Assembly (NCBI GenBank): GCA_028278405.1
Contig: JANQEK010000037.1
Coordinates: 1-64,000 of the forward strand
DNA: 64,000 bases
Source: Nitrospinaceae bacterium
GTDB lineage: Bacteria > Nitrospinota > Nitrospinia > Nitrospinales > Nitrospinaceae
Direction of reading: 5' to 3'
Shown in pieces: positions 18,700 to 27,929 of the stretch. Below the pieces are notes generated by a model that worked only from the letters and a program-made list of their open reading frames with translations, was not told where the DNA came from and did not search any database. Numbering within the stretch: the stretch's first letter is position 1; each line of letters opens with the position of its first letter. Made by a program: the position numbers and the translations under genes.

Positions 18700-19263
18700 T
18701 CAGTTGGGAATCAATCCCGATTTTCTCGCGTATTCGAAAATGTTTCCGGCTTCGATAATATCGATCACATCGCCCAGGGAATTCAGAGAATAGGTTTTGC
18801 TCTGAGTCTCGTTGGTGAGCGTGTAGGATTCGAGGTCGATAGTGAGTTCGTCGCCGGTCTTGATTTCTTCCGTCAGGTTTTGTTTCGCTTCAAGCGGGAT
18901 GAAGAATCCGCCGTCGATTGAGTTGCGGTAAAAAATACGGGCATAACTTTCTGCGACAACCGCCTGGACGCCGGCAATTTCCATACATGCCGGGGCGTGT
19001 TCACGCGAGGAGCCGCATCCGAAGTTTTTTCCGCCGATCACGATTTTGAATTGCGACTGGTATTGACCCTCGTCCACAAATGGGATTTTCCCCTGCGGCA
19101 GGCCGGAGTCCTCCCTGGGGACGCCGGACAATGCGAATTTGCCGTAATTTTTGCTTTCTTCCGGGTCGCTCAGACTGTAGACCAAATGTTCGGCAGGGAT
19201 GATCTGATCGGTATCGATATTGTTGCCCAATACAAAAGCGCGTCCTTGAATCTTCTTTTTCAT
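18700..19263 (-). CDS. leuD: 3-isopropylmalate dehydratase small subunit (LeuD/HacB type)
   Basis: 187 aa swivelling domain of an aconitase-superfamily hydro-lyase. Motifs are NIDTDQIIPA near the N-terminus, GSSREHAP (substrate binding) and YARIFYRNSI. It works with the LeuC-type subunit encoded 35 bp upstream, isomerising 2-isopropylmalate to 3-isopropylmalate in leucine synthesis. The length fits the LeuD2/homoaconitase-type subfamily, so homocitrate-like substrates cannot be excluded. No leuA or leuB is nearby. Confidence 0.9.
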   Translation of the reverse strand: MKKKIQGRAFVLGNNIDTDQIIPAEHLVYSLSDPEESKNYGKFALSGVPREDSGLPQGKIPFVDEGQYQSQFKIVIGGKNFGCGSSREHAPACMEIAGVQAVVAESYARIFYRNSIDGGFFIPLEAKQNLTEEIKTGDELTIDLESYTLTNETQSKTYSLNSLGDVIDIIEAGNIFEYARKSGLIPN

Positions 19264-19298
19264 GAATCCTGGGGTCCTCTAAAAAATTTGGATGATAA

Positions 19299-20606
19299 CT
19301 AGACTCGGGCGGGAACAAATTCCCGTGGATCGGTCACGTACCCTGTCAACGCCGATGCCGCCGCGGTGTAGGGTGATGCCAGATAGACCGAAGACTGTTT
19401 CGATCCCATCCGACCTGGAAAATTCCGGTTGGTGGTAGAGATCACCACTTCCGTTCCGTGAGTCCGTCCGAATGTGTCCTTCGGTCCGCCGAGACAGGCG
19501 GCGCAGGACGGCTCGCCGATGTGCGCTCCGGCTTCTTCAAAAATTTGCGCCAGTGTTTTGCCGTCGATGGTTTCTTTGTGCAGGTCCTGCTCCACGTCGA
19601 CCGTAGCGGGTACAATGTAGGTATCGATCTTCACCTTTTCACCGTTCAGGATTTCCGCAGCGGCGATGAAGTCCGTGATCTTGCCTCCGGTGCACGAACC
19701 GATATAAGACCGGTCCAGCTTAACGTCTTTACATTCGCGGGCCAGCGCCCGGTTGTCCGGCGAATGCGGCTGAGCCACCACCGGTTCCAACTCGTCCGCT
19801 TTGTAGGTTTTGTTGAAACAGTATTTAGCGTCCGCATCGGAATGATGCACCGTGCCCTTCTTGTCTGTACGGCTTTTGAGGTAATCGAAGGTAACGTCGT
19901 CCGCTTCGATCACGGCGTTTTTGCCGCCCGCTTCGATAGCCATGTTACACAGCGTCATGCGCTCTTCCATGGAGAACTGGTAGACTGCATCGCCCGCCCA
20001 TTCCATGGAGCGGTAAGTGGCTCCGTCGCATCCGATATCGCCGATCACGTGCAGCAGAATATCCTTGGCCATAATGTAAGGCGGAAACGTTCCGGTCCAT
20101 TCGAAGCGCATGGTTTCAGGAACCTTGACCCACAATTTTCCGGTGCCGAGGATAAATGCCGCATCGGTGTTGCCGATTCCGGTGGAAAACATGCCGAATG
20201 CACCGGAGGTGCAAGTATGGGAATCGGTACCGAACAAAACTTCGCCGGGAATATTGTGACCCTCCTGCGCCAGGGCGACATGACAAACGCCCTTGTAATT
20301 CTCGGTTCCGACATCATAATAATAAGGAAGCTTTTGCTCACTGGCGAATTCGCGGATGATATCGATATTGCGGTTGGCGTGCGGATCGGCGGTGAAAATA
20401 TAATGGTCCGGGATAATCACCACTTTTTCCGGATCCCAGACCCTGGCGTTCTGGCCGAATTGTTTCTTGAAGATGCCGATGGTACCCGGACCGCAGACGT
20501 CATGGGTCATCAATACGTCGACGTCGACCCAGACATTGTCGCCGGGGGCGACGGATGTTTTACCGGCGTGGTTCGCCAGGATTTTTTCAGTAATATTCAT
20601 TCCCAT
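19299..20606 (-). CDS. leuC: 3-isopropylmalate dehydratase large subunit (LeuC/HacA type)
   Basis: 435 aa [4Fe-4S] subunit. Cluster cysteines appear in YIGSCTGG and SCAACLGG; GTDSHTCTSGAFG and the C-terminal NRNFPGRMG are aconitase-family active-site motifs. At 435 residues it belongs to the shorter LeuC2/HacA group rather than the 470-aa enterobacterial LeuC. An ATG at 20606 has GGAGATTGTAA upstream; an in-frame ATG six nt later is also possible. It is first in the leuCD operon. The 233 bp shared with the SLC13 gene must hold divergent promoters. Confidence 0.92.
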   Translation of the reverse strand: MGMNITEKILANHAGKTSVAPGDNVWVDVDVLMTHDVCGPGTIGIFKKQFGQNARVWDPEKVVIIPDHYIFTADPHANRNIDIIREFASEQKLPYYYDVGTENYKGVCHVALAQEGHNIPGEVLFGTDSHTCTSGAFGMFSTGIGNTDAAFILGTGKLWVKVPETMRFEWTGTFPPYIMAKDILLHVIGDIGCDGATYRSMEWAGDAVYQFSMEERMTLCNMAIEAGGKNAVIEADDVTFDYLKSRTDKKGTVHHSDADAKYCFNKTYKADELEPVVAQPHSPDNRALARECKDVKLDRSYIGSCTGGKITDFIAAAEILNGEKVKIDTYIVPATVDVEQDLHKETIDGKTLAQIFEEAGAHIGEPSCAACLGGPKDTFGRTHGTEVVISTTNRNFPGRMGSKQSSVYLASPYTAAASALTGYVTDPREFVPARV

Positions 20607-20839
20607 TTACAATCTCCATAGGGAGGGGGGTTTCGGTTCAGTTTTAGAGGCGGTGTGATCAAAGTCCTCAAGTGTAGTACTAAATTAACATTTTAAGGTT
20701 TCCCTGCGAACAAAAATTTGAAAAAAGTGAACCCTATCGCCAAATGTGCGGATTTCTTCCCGGGAATGGGAGTTATCTTATTGAAACCGACCTGTGATTG
20801 AGGTAGGTTGAATCCCTTTAAACTCTTGTATTTAATCTC

Positions 20840-22306
20840 ATGACATCCGATAGCCATACTGAAAAAAACGAGTCTCAGAGGGTGGTTTTTGACCGCCGTC
20901 CGCTGTGGATTGTGATTTTCGACCGCATGCGGCGGGGCATCGTGGTGGCGGTTCTCCTGGTCGGTTTTTTTATCCTGTTGGGTCAGGAAGCCCCGGAAGG
21001 ACTGTCCGCCGAGGGTTACAAGGTTCTTTGTCTCTTTTTCCTGTGCGTCACCTTGTGGTCCAGCAACGTGATCCCCCTGTCTGCCACCAGCCTGCTGGTG
21101 ATCGGCGCCGTGCCTTTGATGGGCATCATGGACGCCTCTCAGGCCTATTCTTTTTTCGGCAACCGGGCGGTGTTCTTCATACTCGGGGCGTTTGTACTTT
21201 CCGGATCGATGATTGCCTGCGGATTGAGCGGGCGGATGTCCTTGTGGGTGATCGAGAAATGGGGGCATCGACCGCGCGCGTTGATGACTTCCATCTATTT
21301 TTTTGGAGCGCTCAGTTCCTGTTTTATGTCCGAGCATGCCGTGGCGGCCATGCTGTTTCCCATTGTTACGGAGATTGTTTCTGCCCTGAAACTTCCGCAG
21401 GGCAAATCCGCATTCGCCAAGTCGTTATATTTTGCTTTGGCCTGGGGATGTATCATCGGTGGTGCCACCACAGTGCTGGGCGGGGGGCGTGTGCCATTGG
21501 CTGTTGAGATGCTGGAAAAGGGAACTGAATACAAGAGCACTCTCGGCATTCTGCAATACTCCCAGCTGACCTTTCCGATGATCGTGCTCTTGCTGGGATG
21601 CGGGTGGGCTCTGCTCAATTTATTGTTCAAGCCTGAAATCGAAGACGTTCAACCCGCCTTGAAGGATTTGCATTCGAAATCCCTGGCTCAGGGGAAGGTG
21701 ACCTATCAGGAAATGGGAGTGGGAACGGTGATGGTCCTGACCTTGATTTTCTGGTTTGGGTTTGGCGAGCAGTTTGGAATCGCCAACATCTCCATCATGG
21801 CGATCGTATTGTTGTTTGTTCTGAATCTGATTACTTGGAAAACCGTGGAGCCGCACGTGAACTGGGCGATTATCCTCATGTACGGCGGGGCGATCTGTCT
21901 CGGACAGGTGATGGCTTCATCCGGTGCGGCGCTTTGGTTGGCGCAGCAGGCGTTTCAGGGGTCGGTCTCTACTCCGACAGCGTTTCTGATAATGGTCGCC
22001 GTTTTGTCCACCCTGTTCACAACATTTATGAGTAATTCGGCGGTGATCGCTATTTTATTACCGCCGACTTTGAGCTTATGCTCTGATTACGGGATATCTC
22101 CTGTGGTGGCGACGATGACAGTGATTTTACCCAGCAACTTTGCTTTTATACTGCCGATTGCGACACCCGCTTCGGCTTTGGCTTTCGCATCTCGTCACAT
22201 CTCGCTTCGCGAAATGGCATTTTCGGGAACGTTGCTCAGCCTGTTGGGTATGGTTTGTTTTTTAGTCCTGCTGTTCGTGTTCTGGCCCTGGATGGGATTT
22301 CAATAG
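20840..22306 (+). CDS. SLC13/DASS-family anion transporter
   Basis: 488 aa with about eleven to twelve membrane helices in two inverted halves, as in VcINDY. The second half carries the expected hairpin signature MSNSAVIAILLPP. The first reads MSEHAVAAMLFPI, with Ser-Glu-His where sodium-coupled members have Ser-Asn-Thr. This changes one of the two Na+/substrate sites, so coupling or substrate may differ from classical succinate or sulfate carriers. The following GGATTVLGGGRVPLAVE loop is also family-like. Confidence 0.88.
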   Translation: MTSDSHTEKNESQRVVFDRRPLWIVIFDRMRRGIVVAVLLVGFFILLGQEAPEGLSAEGYKVLCLFFLCVTLWSSNVIPLSATSLLVIGAVPLMGIMDASQAYSFFGNRAVFFILGAFVLSGSMIACGLSGRMSLWVIEKWGHRPRALMTSIYFFGALSSCFMSEHAVAAMLFPIVTEIVSALKLPQGKSAFAKSLYFALAWGCIIGGATTVLGGGRVPLAVEMLEKGTEYKSTLGILQYSQLTFPMIVLLLGCGWALLNLLFKPEIEDVQPALKDLHSKSLAQGKVTYQEMGVGTVMVLTLIFWFGFGEQFGIANISIMAIVLLFVLNLITWKTVEPHVNWAIILMYGGAICLGQVMASSGAALWLAQQAFQGSVSTPTAFLIMVAVLSTLFTTFMSNSAVIAILLPPTLSLCSDYGISPVVATMTVILPSNFAFILPIATPASALAFASRHISLREMAFSGTLLSLLGMVCFLVLLFVFWPWMGFQ

Positions 22307-22678
22307 ACTAGGGGGATTAAAAAAATTGGAAGGCAGGCCCGAGAAGGGCCGGGAGGGTTGGCCCAACTCGGAAAAAAAGTGCGTGACTTCCTTTTTTCGC
22401 TAACCTGCCCAACAAAAGCCAAACTAACAGGAGAAGAAATACAACCCGTGGTTCGTTGTATCGATAAAATAAAAGCAAGAGACATGCCAAATTTTAAAGC
22501 CGAATTTTAAACGGCCAATCTCTTATTTTTGAAGGTCTTGCAGTCGCTAAAGCAGGGAAGGTTTTCATTGTCGGAGTCTGGTTTCAGATTGACCGTTGCA
22601 AATTTGGGACAAAGGATTTTCAGATATGCAACATTCATCGGTGATTCACCGAGAGCCTGATTTGGAAGTGTGGCGAAG
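22307..22678. other. Intergenic region with possible structured RNA or terminator
   Basis: 372 bp. The stretch 22325-22402 is rich in pairing potential: GGCCC-GAGAA-GGGCC at its left and an A-run/T-run hairpin (AAAAAAAGT ... ACTTCCTTTTTT) at its right. It may be the terminator of the SLC13 gene or a small structured RNA. The rest shows no ORF or clear promoter. Confidence 0.3.
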
Positions 22679-23020
22679 ATGACCAGTTCGGTGCAACAGA
22701 TAGATGCAATACAACTCAAGGAACGGTTGGACGCCGGGCAGGTGGGTCTGTTACTGGATGTGCGGGAGGATTGGGAGCACTCGATGGCGGCGATCGCCGA
22801 TTCGACCCATATTCCGTTGGCTGAGTTGGTCGACCGCCTGCAGGAACTCGCTTTTGAGGACGACATTGTGGTGTATTGCCATGTGGGACAGCGTTCTTAT
22901 CAGGCGGCTCAAATATTGAAGGAGGCTGGGTTTAATAATGTGTATAACCTGGCCGGAGGCATTGATGCCTGGTCGCAGTTGGTGGATCCCTCTATTCGCA
23001 GGTATCGGGCACCTTTTTAA
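22679..23020 (+). CDS. Single-domain rhodanese sulfurtransferase
   Basis: 113 aa, one rhodanese domain. Family landmarks are LLDVREDWEH, IPLAEL, the active-site loop CHVGQRS (Cys persulfide site followed by the Arg-containing loop) and NLAGGIDAWS. It is the size of GlpE/PspE-like cytoplasmic enzymes that move sulfur to cyanide, thioredoxin or biosynthetic acceptors. ATG at 22679 is taken; a GTG three codons upstream is an alternative. Confidence 0.9.
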   Translation: MTSSVQQIDAIQLKERLDAGQVGLLLDVREDWEHSMAAIADSTHIPLAELVDRLQELAFEDDIVVYCHVGQRSYQAAQILKEAGFNNVYNLAGGIDAWSQLVDPSIRRYRAPF

Positions 23021-23042
23021 TGACCGAACCGGGCAGGCTGTT

Positions 23043-23294
23043 ATGGAGATGATGAACAAACTTGGCATCCAGGTGATGAACTCGCCCCGCATGGTAAGGG
23101 ACGAGTTGCTGCAGGGCACCGGGGCGGTGATGGCGCCGGGATGCTCGATTTTCGTGGAATCCAGCAACGTGAAGGATAAAGAGATCGTGGTGTTCCGGTC
23201 TCCCGGAAAGGATGTCCCGGCGGAACGGAAAGCGTTCGATGTCGAACACTTTGATCAAGCCTGGAAGCAGTTTGATGAATGGCGCTCGGCTTAA
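23043..23294 (+). CDS. Small hypothetical protein downstream of rhodanese
   Basis: 83 aa, unrecognised and soluble. It begins MEMMNKLGIQVMNSPRM, with an AGG-containing sequence six nt upstream. It starts 22 bp after the rhodanese stop, suggesting co-transcription. Its stop overlaps the stop of the convergent M14-like gene by 4 nt. An upstream in-frame extension into the rhodanese gene is treated as spurious. Confidence 0.55.
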   Translation: MEMMNKLGIQVMNSPRMVRDELLQGTGAVMAPGCSIFVESSNVKDKEIVVFRSPGKDVPAERKAFDVEHFDQAWKQFDEWRSA

Positions 23295-24301
23295 CTCAAC
23301 GCGTATCTCTGCATCAGGTAACCCAGGCAATCGTCCAGTATGTTGGGAGCAAACGTGGTGAGCATGGAAGGCACGACCGACCGGATCAACCGTATTTCCC
23401 CGTTATCGTAACTGATAAAACCCTCTGAAACATCCTCGCCGTGTTCATCGACCACCTTCAGCTTTAATTCGGGATTGCACCGCCAACCCACCAGAGTGTT
23501 CTCGGGCTGTTCTATAAAATTCATCGATTCCAGGTTTTCGATGAAGTTGAAATCCGTTTCCTGCTCCGCCTCACCGAATCCGATCCGGCAATTATCCGGC
23601 AACTCGATGCGCGCGATACTGTGGTAAACCCTGGGTTCGGACGGGTTGTTCGTATTCGTGGGGATGTTATCCAGGGCCAGGCATTGTTCGAGAAAGTCCA
23701 ACACGTGGTCAACGCCGAACGGATCACCGGCCAGGCCGCTTTCGACGGTGATGGCCGGACAGAAATCCGCCAATGCGCGGGAGATGACTTCATCCGGGCG
23801 GGTGAAGTAAACCAGCATGGGACTGAATAACTTGCCGAGATTGATAAACGGCTGGTCGAGTTTGTTGACGCAGGCGTAATGTGGATTTTCCCCGGACGTG
23901 TTGTGAATATCGACTCCCGCAAATAGTTTGTTGGATTTGAGAAGGGTGAGTAATTGATCCACCAGGCGATGCTCCGGCAATGTCCCGCCTTTCCATATAC
24001 GGTTGAAGTCGGGTTGATCCGGCAGGTGACGCACCTGGTTTCGCGCCGCGGCAATGTTCCCTAAAAACAGCCAGACGCTTCTCGGCAGGGGTTTCTTCTG
24101 TCGGGTGTAATGATTCAATAATTGCTGAACAGCTAAAAACCCCGTCGGTTCGTCTCCGTGCAACAAGGTGCAGATGAAAAATGGCGGTTCTTTTTCACCC
24201 GGAATCTGCAGCAAGGTCGGTCCCGGCAAAACCTGGTGCAGTTCAGCGGGAGAGACCTCCAGCAGGCCGTTGGGGATTTCATCAATGATATGCAAATCCA
24301 T
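23291..24301 (-). CDS. Succinylglutamate desuccinylase/aspartoacylase-family (M14-like) zinc hydrolase
   Basis: 336 aa. Zinc-site motifs of the AstE/ASPA family are visible: LLHGDEPTG (His and Glu ligands), VDIHNTSGENPHY (third ligand His) and the catalytic-type ITVESG. Such enzymes cleave acyl-amino-acid or related amide bonds. The ATG at 24301 has GGAAGGTG upstream, within the end of the GCS2 gene; the two genes are 5 bp apart and clearly one operon. The pairing suggests ligase and amidase act on the same gamma-glutamyl or amino-acid-derived metabolite (inference). Confidence 0.85.
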   Translation of the reverse strand: MDLHIIDEIPNGLLEVSPAELHQVLPGPTLLQIPGEKEPPFFICTLLHGDEPTGFLAVQQLLNHYTRQKKPLPRSVWLFLGNIAAARNQVRHLPDQPDFNRIWKGGTLPEHRLVDQLLTLLKSNKLFAGVDIHNTSGENPHYACVNKLDQPFINLGKLFSPMLVYFTRPDEVISRALADFCPAITVESGLAGDPFGVDHVLDFLEQCLALDNIPTNTNNPSEPRVYHSIARIELPDNCRIGFGEAEQETDFNFIENLESMNFIEQPENTLVGWRCNPELKLKVVDEHGEDVSEGFISYDNGEIRLIRSVVPSMLTTFAPNILDDCLGYLMQRYALS

Positions 24302-24306
24302 GGCGG

Positions 24307-25743
24307 CTACACCTTCCACTCGTGAACAGGCAGGTTCCTGTTCTGATTTTCAAAATACGCCTGGGTCATCTTCTGAAAGTCGGTGCCGTGGGTTTCGATA
24401 AACGCCCTTTGCCAGCAGGCGCCGTTTTGTCCTGTGCGCACCCGGTTCTGGATGATATCGTCAATATAGCAGGAAATATCCTCTTCCAGAATTCCACGTT
24501 TTTGCAATCCCTGACGGGCAGCGGGGACCAGAACCTCATCGAGGAGAGTTTGCATGTCCCACTTTTTTCTATCCGCCCAGCGGATTTGCGCGGACAACCC
24601 ATTGCGTGCTGCCTGGTAAAAATTTTCCTCGGTTCGATCAAACGTGATCTGGTCTTCCAGCGGAATTTCCTGCCGGGTGAAATACGACATCAAGCCGACA
24701 TAAAATGCCAGATTGGCGATCACGTCCTTGAGCGAGGGACCCGCCGCCGGCGAACGGTGTTCGATACGGATATGTGGGGTGCCGTCGTGGTCCATTCCGA
24801 TCAGCGGTCGCGTCCAACGCCAGATGGTGCCATTGTGCAGTCGCAGATGACTCAGCAGTTCGGGCGGTTCGTCAAACACCTGAGGTAGGAGCACTGGATA
24901 CAGCTCCAGATTTTCGAGAAAGGGTTCCAGGATGGTTTCCCGGGCATAACCGGAACCGAAGGTGACCCGGCGTAGCGGCTCGTCCTGGCTGTCGCGGTAA
25001 CAATCCATGTATACCGCCTGTTCGAACACCGGAATTCGTGTTTCGTCCCACAAATCCTTGCCGAACAAATAAGGCGAATTGGCCGCTACAGCGACCATCG
25101 GAGCGGACAGAATCTGCGACGCGTTGTAAAAGCGGACGGAATCTTCAGCGCTCACCTGCAGGTGAATTTGCAGGGAGGTTGTCACCGCTTCCAGCATCAC
25201 GTCCTGATGCGTAACGTTTAAAATGTCGCGGCCCTGGATATTCAATTCGATGGCTTTCCCCTCGCGCAACTGGAACACCTGATTGTTCAATGCAAAGTAA
25301 CGGCTGATGTGGGTCATGTGGTCCAGCGTCAACATGTCGTCGTGGATGGTCGGCAGAATGCCGGTGGCCAGGATATTTGATCCCACTGCCGCGGCGTTTT
25401 CTGCACAAAGATTCCACACCTCCTGCAGTTCATTTTCCAGGGTGCTGAAAATGGATCCGCCGATGTGTTGCGGAGTGCTGTTGATTTCGAAATTGAATTG
25501 GGAGAGTTCGGGAACGACCAGGGGATGTGCGATGCGGGATAAAAAGGCTTCGTTTTTGGGAGCGGGAAGAAAATCGGGGTCCACCAGCCAGGCTTCCAGT
25601 TCGAATCCGCACAAATCTTCCTGTTTTTTCAAGTTGCCGTCCTGAAACCAGTCGGCCAGAATCCGGTATTCCTCCAGAAGCTTTTGCTTGAAGCGAGCCA
25701 AATCCGCTTCGGTAAACCGGGTTTTCGAAATGTCTCGTCCCAT
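24307..25743 (-). CDS. Glutamate-cysteine ligase family 2 (GCS2)-like carboxylate-amine ligase
   Basis: 478 aa. GCS2 signatures include FELEAWLVD (acidic metal ligands), QFNFEINSTPQ, and RIEHRSPAAGPSLKDVIAN, the counterpart of the EFRxxxAGPT nucleotide-site motif. Members make gamma-glutamyl amide bonds using ATP. A true glutathione role is unproved because no glutathione synthetase is nearby. It is transcribed ahead of the M14-like hydrolase. Confidence 0.85.
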   Translation of the reverse strand: MGRDISKTRFTEADLARFKQKLLEEYRILADWFQDGNLKKQEDLCGFELEAWLVDPDFLPAPKNEAFLSRIAHPLVVPELSQFNFEINSTPQHIGGSIFSTLENELQEVWNLCAENAAAVGSNILATGILPTIHDDMLTLDHMTHISRYFALNNQVFQLREGKAIELNIQGRDILNVTHQDVMLEAVTTSLQIHLQVSAEDSVRFYNASQILSAPMVAVAANSPYLFGKDLWDETRIPVFEQAVYMDCYRDSQDEPLRRVTFGSGYARETILEPFLENLELYPVLLPQVFDEPPELLSHLRLHNGTIWRWTRPLIGMDHDGTPHIRIEHRSPAAGPSLKDVIANLAFYVGLMSYFTRQEIPLEDQITFDRTEENFYQAARNGLSAQIRWADRKKWDMQTLLDEVLVPAARQGLQKRGILEEDISCYIDDIIQNRVRTGQNGACWQRAFIETHGTDFQKMTQAYFENQNRNLPVHEWKV

Positions 25744-25798
25744 GCGCCCTGATCCTCCCTGTGTGTCCTCAGTATAAAAGAGGATAATGGAAAAAGCT

Positions 25799-27271
25799 TT
25801 ATTCCAGCGGGCTTAATTTTTCCTCAACCACTTGTCGCATGAGAGCGAGGGGAGCGGTTTTCCCGGTCCATAGCTCGAACTGCTCCGCGGCCTGATGGAC
25901 GAACAACTCCACACCAGAAATGGCGATGCACCCTGCCGATTGTGCATCCTTGAAGAGGCGGGTTTCCATCGGGTTGTACACCGAATCAAATACGATCATG
26001 CCGGGTTTCAACAGGCGCGCCGGGAAGGGGGTATCGTTGGTGTTCGGAGCCATGCCGACCGGAGAGCAATTGATCACGATATCCGCATCCGCCTGGTCCA
26101 CATCGCGTATGCTGATCAGACGACCTTGTAATTGATCCGCCAACTCCTGAGCTTTTTCCTTGTTGCGGTTGTAAGTGAGGATGAGATGCGCTCCCGCGTC
26201 GGTTACCCCCTGGCCGATGGCTTTGGCGGTGCCTCCTGCGCCGATGATCAAAACGTTTTTACTTTTGAGAGACCCGTGCGGTTCCAGAGCTTTCAACGCC
26301 CCCGAGCAATCCGTGTTGTACCCGGCCCATCCGTTGCCGTCCGGCACCACGGTGTTGACAGCGCCGATGCGATCGGCGGCGGGATCGATCCGGCCCAGGG
26401 ATTTCATAATGGCTTCTTTGTGCGGCATGGTCACACTCAATCCGCCTAGATAAGGTTCGTACGCGCTGAAGAACCGCGTTACGTTTTGCACCAGCAGGGG
26501 TACATAGACATGAGGCAGTCCGGCATCTTGAAAGGCTTTGTTGTGGATCAGGTAGCCCATGCTCTTGGATACCGGGTCGCCGATGACGCCGTACATTTTG
26601 GATTCCGGCTTCAAGTCGTTGACGCGGTAGACGTGTTTCAATGTTTTTGCGGGAATTTGCCCCGGCGCGCTTTCCTTGCCTGTTTCCAGCGATCCGAACG
26701 TGAGCCATCCGCCTTGTTGAACGGTTAAGATGCGGCTGACTTCTCCCTTTTCGCCCATGCAGAAGGCGATCATTTGTTTTTCATCTTTTTTGGCGCGCGC
26801 CAGCAAACGGAACAGAGCGAGGTTGTCGTTGATGTCGGTGGCGTAGGTGATGATCTTTAAAATATCCGCCGGCAATTGACTCATCAGATCATATAAAGGG
26901 TTCAGGTCGTCCGGGGTGCGCGTGAAGTCATGGTGCGAAAGGATCGCCTTCACCGATCCCTTGTTTTCGAGAATGGATTTGAGAAGCGGTCCCGGTGTGG
27001 ACGTTTCAATATCGATATAATTTGCCCCCAGGTCGATCGCCTGGCGCAGTACCGCGACGCGTTCTTCTTCCGTACCCGTGTACTGGCCGCCGTCCATTTT
27101 GCACCGGTTGGTTACGATGCAGGGCTTGCCCGCTTCCTTCAACAACAGGGGGAGATCGAAGTCTTCGATCAGGTCCAGGCGCAGTTCGATAATGTCGGCC
27201 AGACTCTGGCAGGTGTCGAGGTCTTTGCGGGCGCGGTCCATGGTAGGGCCGACAATAGGTATACAGATCAT
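25799..27271 (-). CDS. aroDE: Bifunctional 3-dehydroquinate dehydratase / shikimate dehydrogenase (AroDE fusion)
   Basis: 490 aa. Residues 1-225 are type I dehydroquinase: ELRLDLIEDF, the catalytic-type His in LSHHDF and the Schiff-base Lys in ILKIITYATD. Residues 230-490 are shikimate dehydrogenase: GVIGDPVSKSMGYLIHN, the Lys of VTMPHKEAIM, NTDCSGALKAL, and the GAGGTAKAIG nucleotide loop. It carries out steps three and four of chorismate synthesis. The arrangement is best known from plants and scattered bacteria. ATG at 27271 begins at ICIPIVGPT; an upstream TTG is rejected. Confidence 0.93.
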   Translation of the reverse strand: MICIPIVGPTMDRARKDLDTCQSLADIIELRLDLIEDFDLPLLLKEAGKPCIVTNRCKMDGGQYTGTEEERVAVLRQAIDLGANYIDIETSTPGPLLKSILENKGSVKAILSHHDFTRTPDDLNPLYDLMSQLPADILKIITYATDINDNLALFRLLARAKKDEKQMIAFCMGEKGEVSRILTVQQGGWLTFGSLETGKESAPGQIPAKTLKHVYRVNDLKPESKMYGVIGDPVSKSMGYLIHNKAFQDAGLPHVYVPLLVQNVTRFFSAYEPYLGGLSVTMPHKEAIMKSLGRIDPAADRIGAVNTVVPDGNGWAGYNTDCSGALKALEPHGSLKSKNVLIIGAGGTAKAIGQGVTDAGAHLILTYNRNKEKAQELADQLQGRLISIRDVDQADADIVINCSPVGMAPNTNDTPFPARLLKPGMIVFDSVYNPMETRLFKDAQSAGCIAISGVELFVHQAAEQFELWTGKTAPLALMRQVVEEKLSPLE

Positions 27272-27485
27272 AGTAGGGTCGCGGTCTGTCCCCTTGTGTG
27301 TGACAAAGGGGAACAAAGAGAGTTAACGATGAGCGACCCGGATTATGCCTCATGCGGGAGGGAAAATCCACTATCGGGAGGGCAGGCAGGGCGTCTCCAT
27401 TGGAAATTTCACTTGGGTGGCGATGGTGATTGCGTAATCGGGGGATAATACCCGGCAAAGCTTGACCCGGGCCTTGCCCGGCGGG

Positions 27486-27929
27486 TTAGCCTTCCTGTGA
27501 AAAACGGGAGGATTGACCACCGGTCTGTCCGTAGCCTTTGAGTCCCTTTTTGTGTTCCTGGAGTTTCTTAATCTGCTCAAGCGCATCCTCTTTTTTATCT
27601 TTGAGGATTTTTGCGCAGGCGTCTTCCACGGCGATCAATTGTTCCAGCGTCTGTGCTGCTTCATCCTTCAGCGCCTTGCCTTTTTGGATCATCAGGATGC
27701 GGTCCGGGTCGGACATGTTTTTCAGGATGGGTTGCATTTCCTGGTCCAGTGTCTGCAGGGTTTGCAGTAGAGGATTTTTGTCCTGGAGGGCTTTTAGGAG
27801 GTCCGGATCGTTTTTTTCGTCGATGGCTTTCTGCTGCCGCTGCGCCACCGCCAGCAATTGGACGTAACAGTCCTTCTGCTTTCTCAGGCATTCAATCATA
27901 TGATGGATCACGGGAGGAGTTTGCGGCAT
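27486..27929 (-). CDS. FliT/FlgN-like flagellar export chaperone (putative)
   Basis: 147 aa, almost entirely helical and coiled-coil-like with many Lys, Gln and Glu. No sequence motif is diagnostic, but size, helical hairpin character and position directly after fliD match the FliT or FlgN chaperones that keep FliD or hook-associated proteins unfolded for export. Its ATG overlaps the fliD stop by one base (TGATG), so translation is coupled. Confidence 0.65.
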   Translation of the reverse strand: MPQTPPVIHHMIECLRKQKDCYVQLLAVAQRQQKAIDEKNDPDLLKALQDKNPLLQTLQTLDQEMQPILKNMSDPDRILMIQKGKALKDEAAQTLEQLIAVEDACAKILKDKKEDALEQIKKLQEHKKGLKGYGQTGGQSSRFSQEG

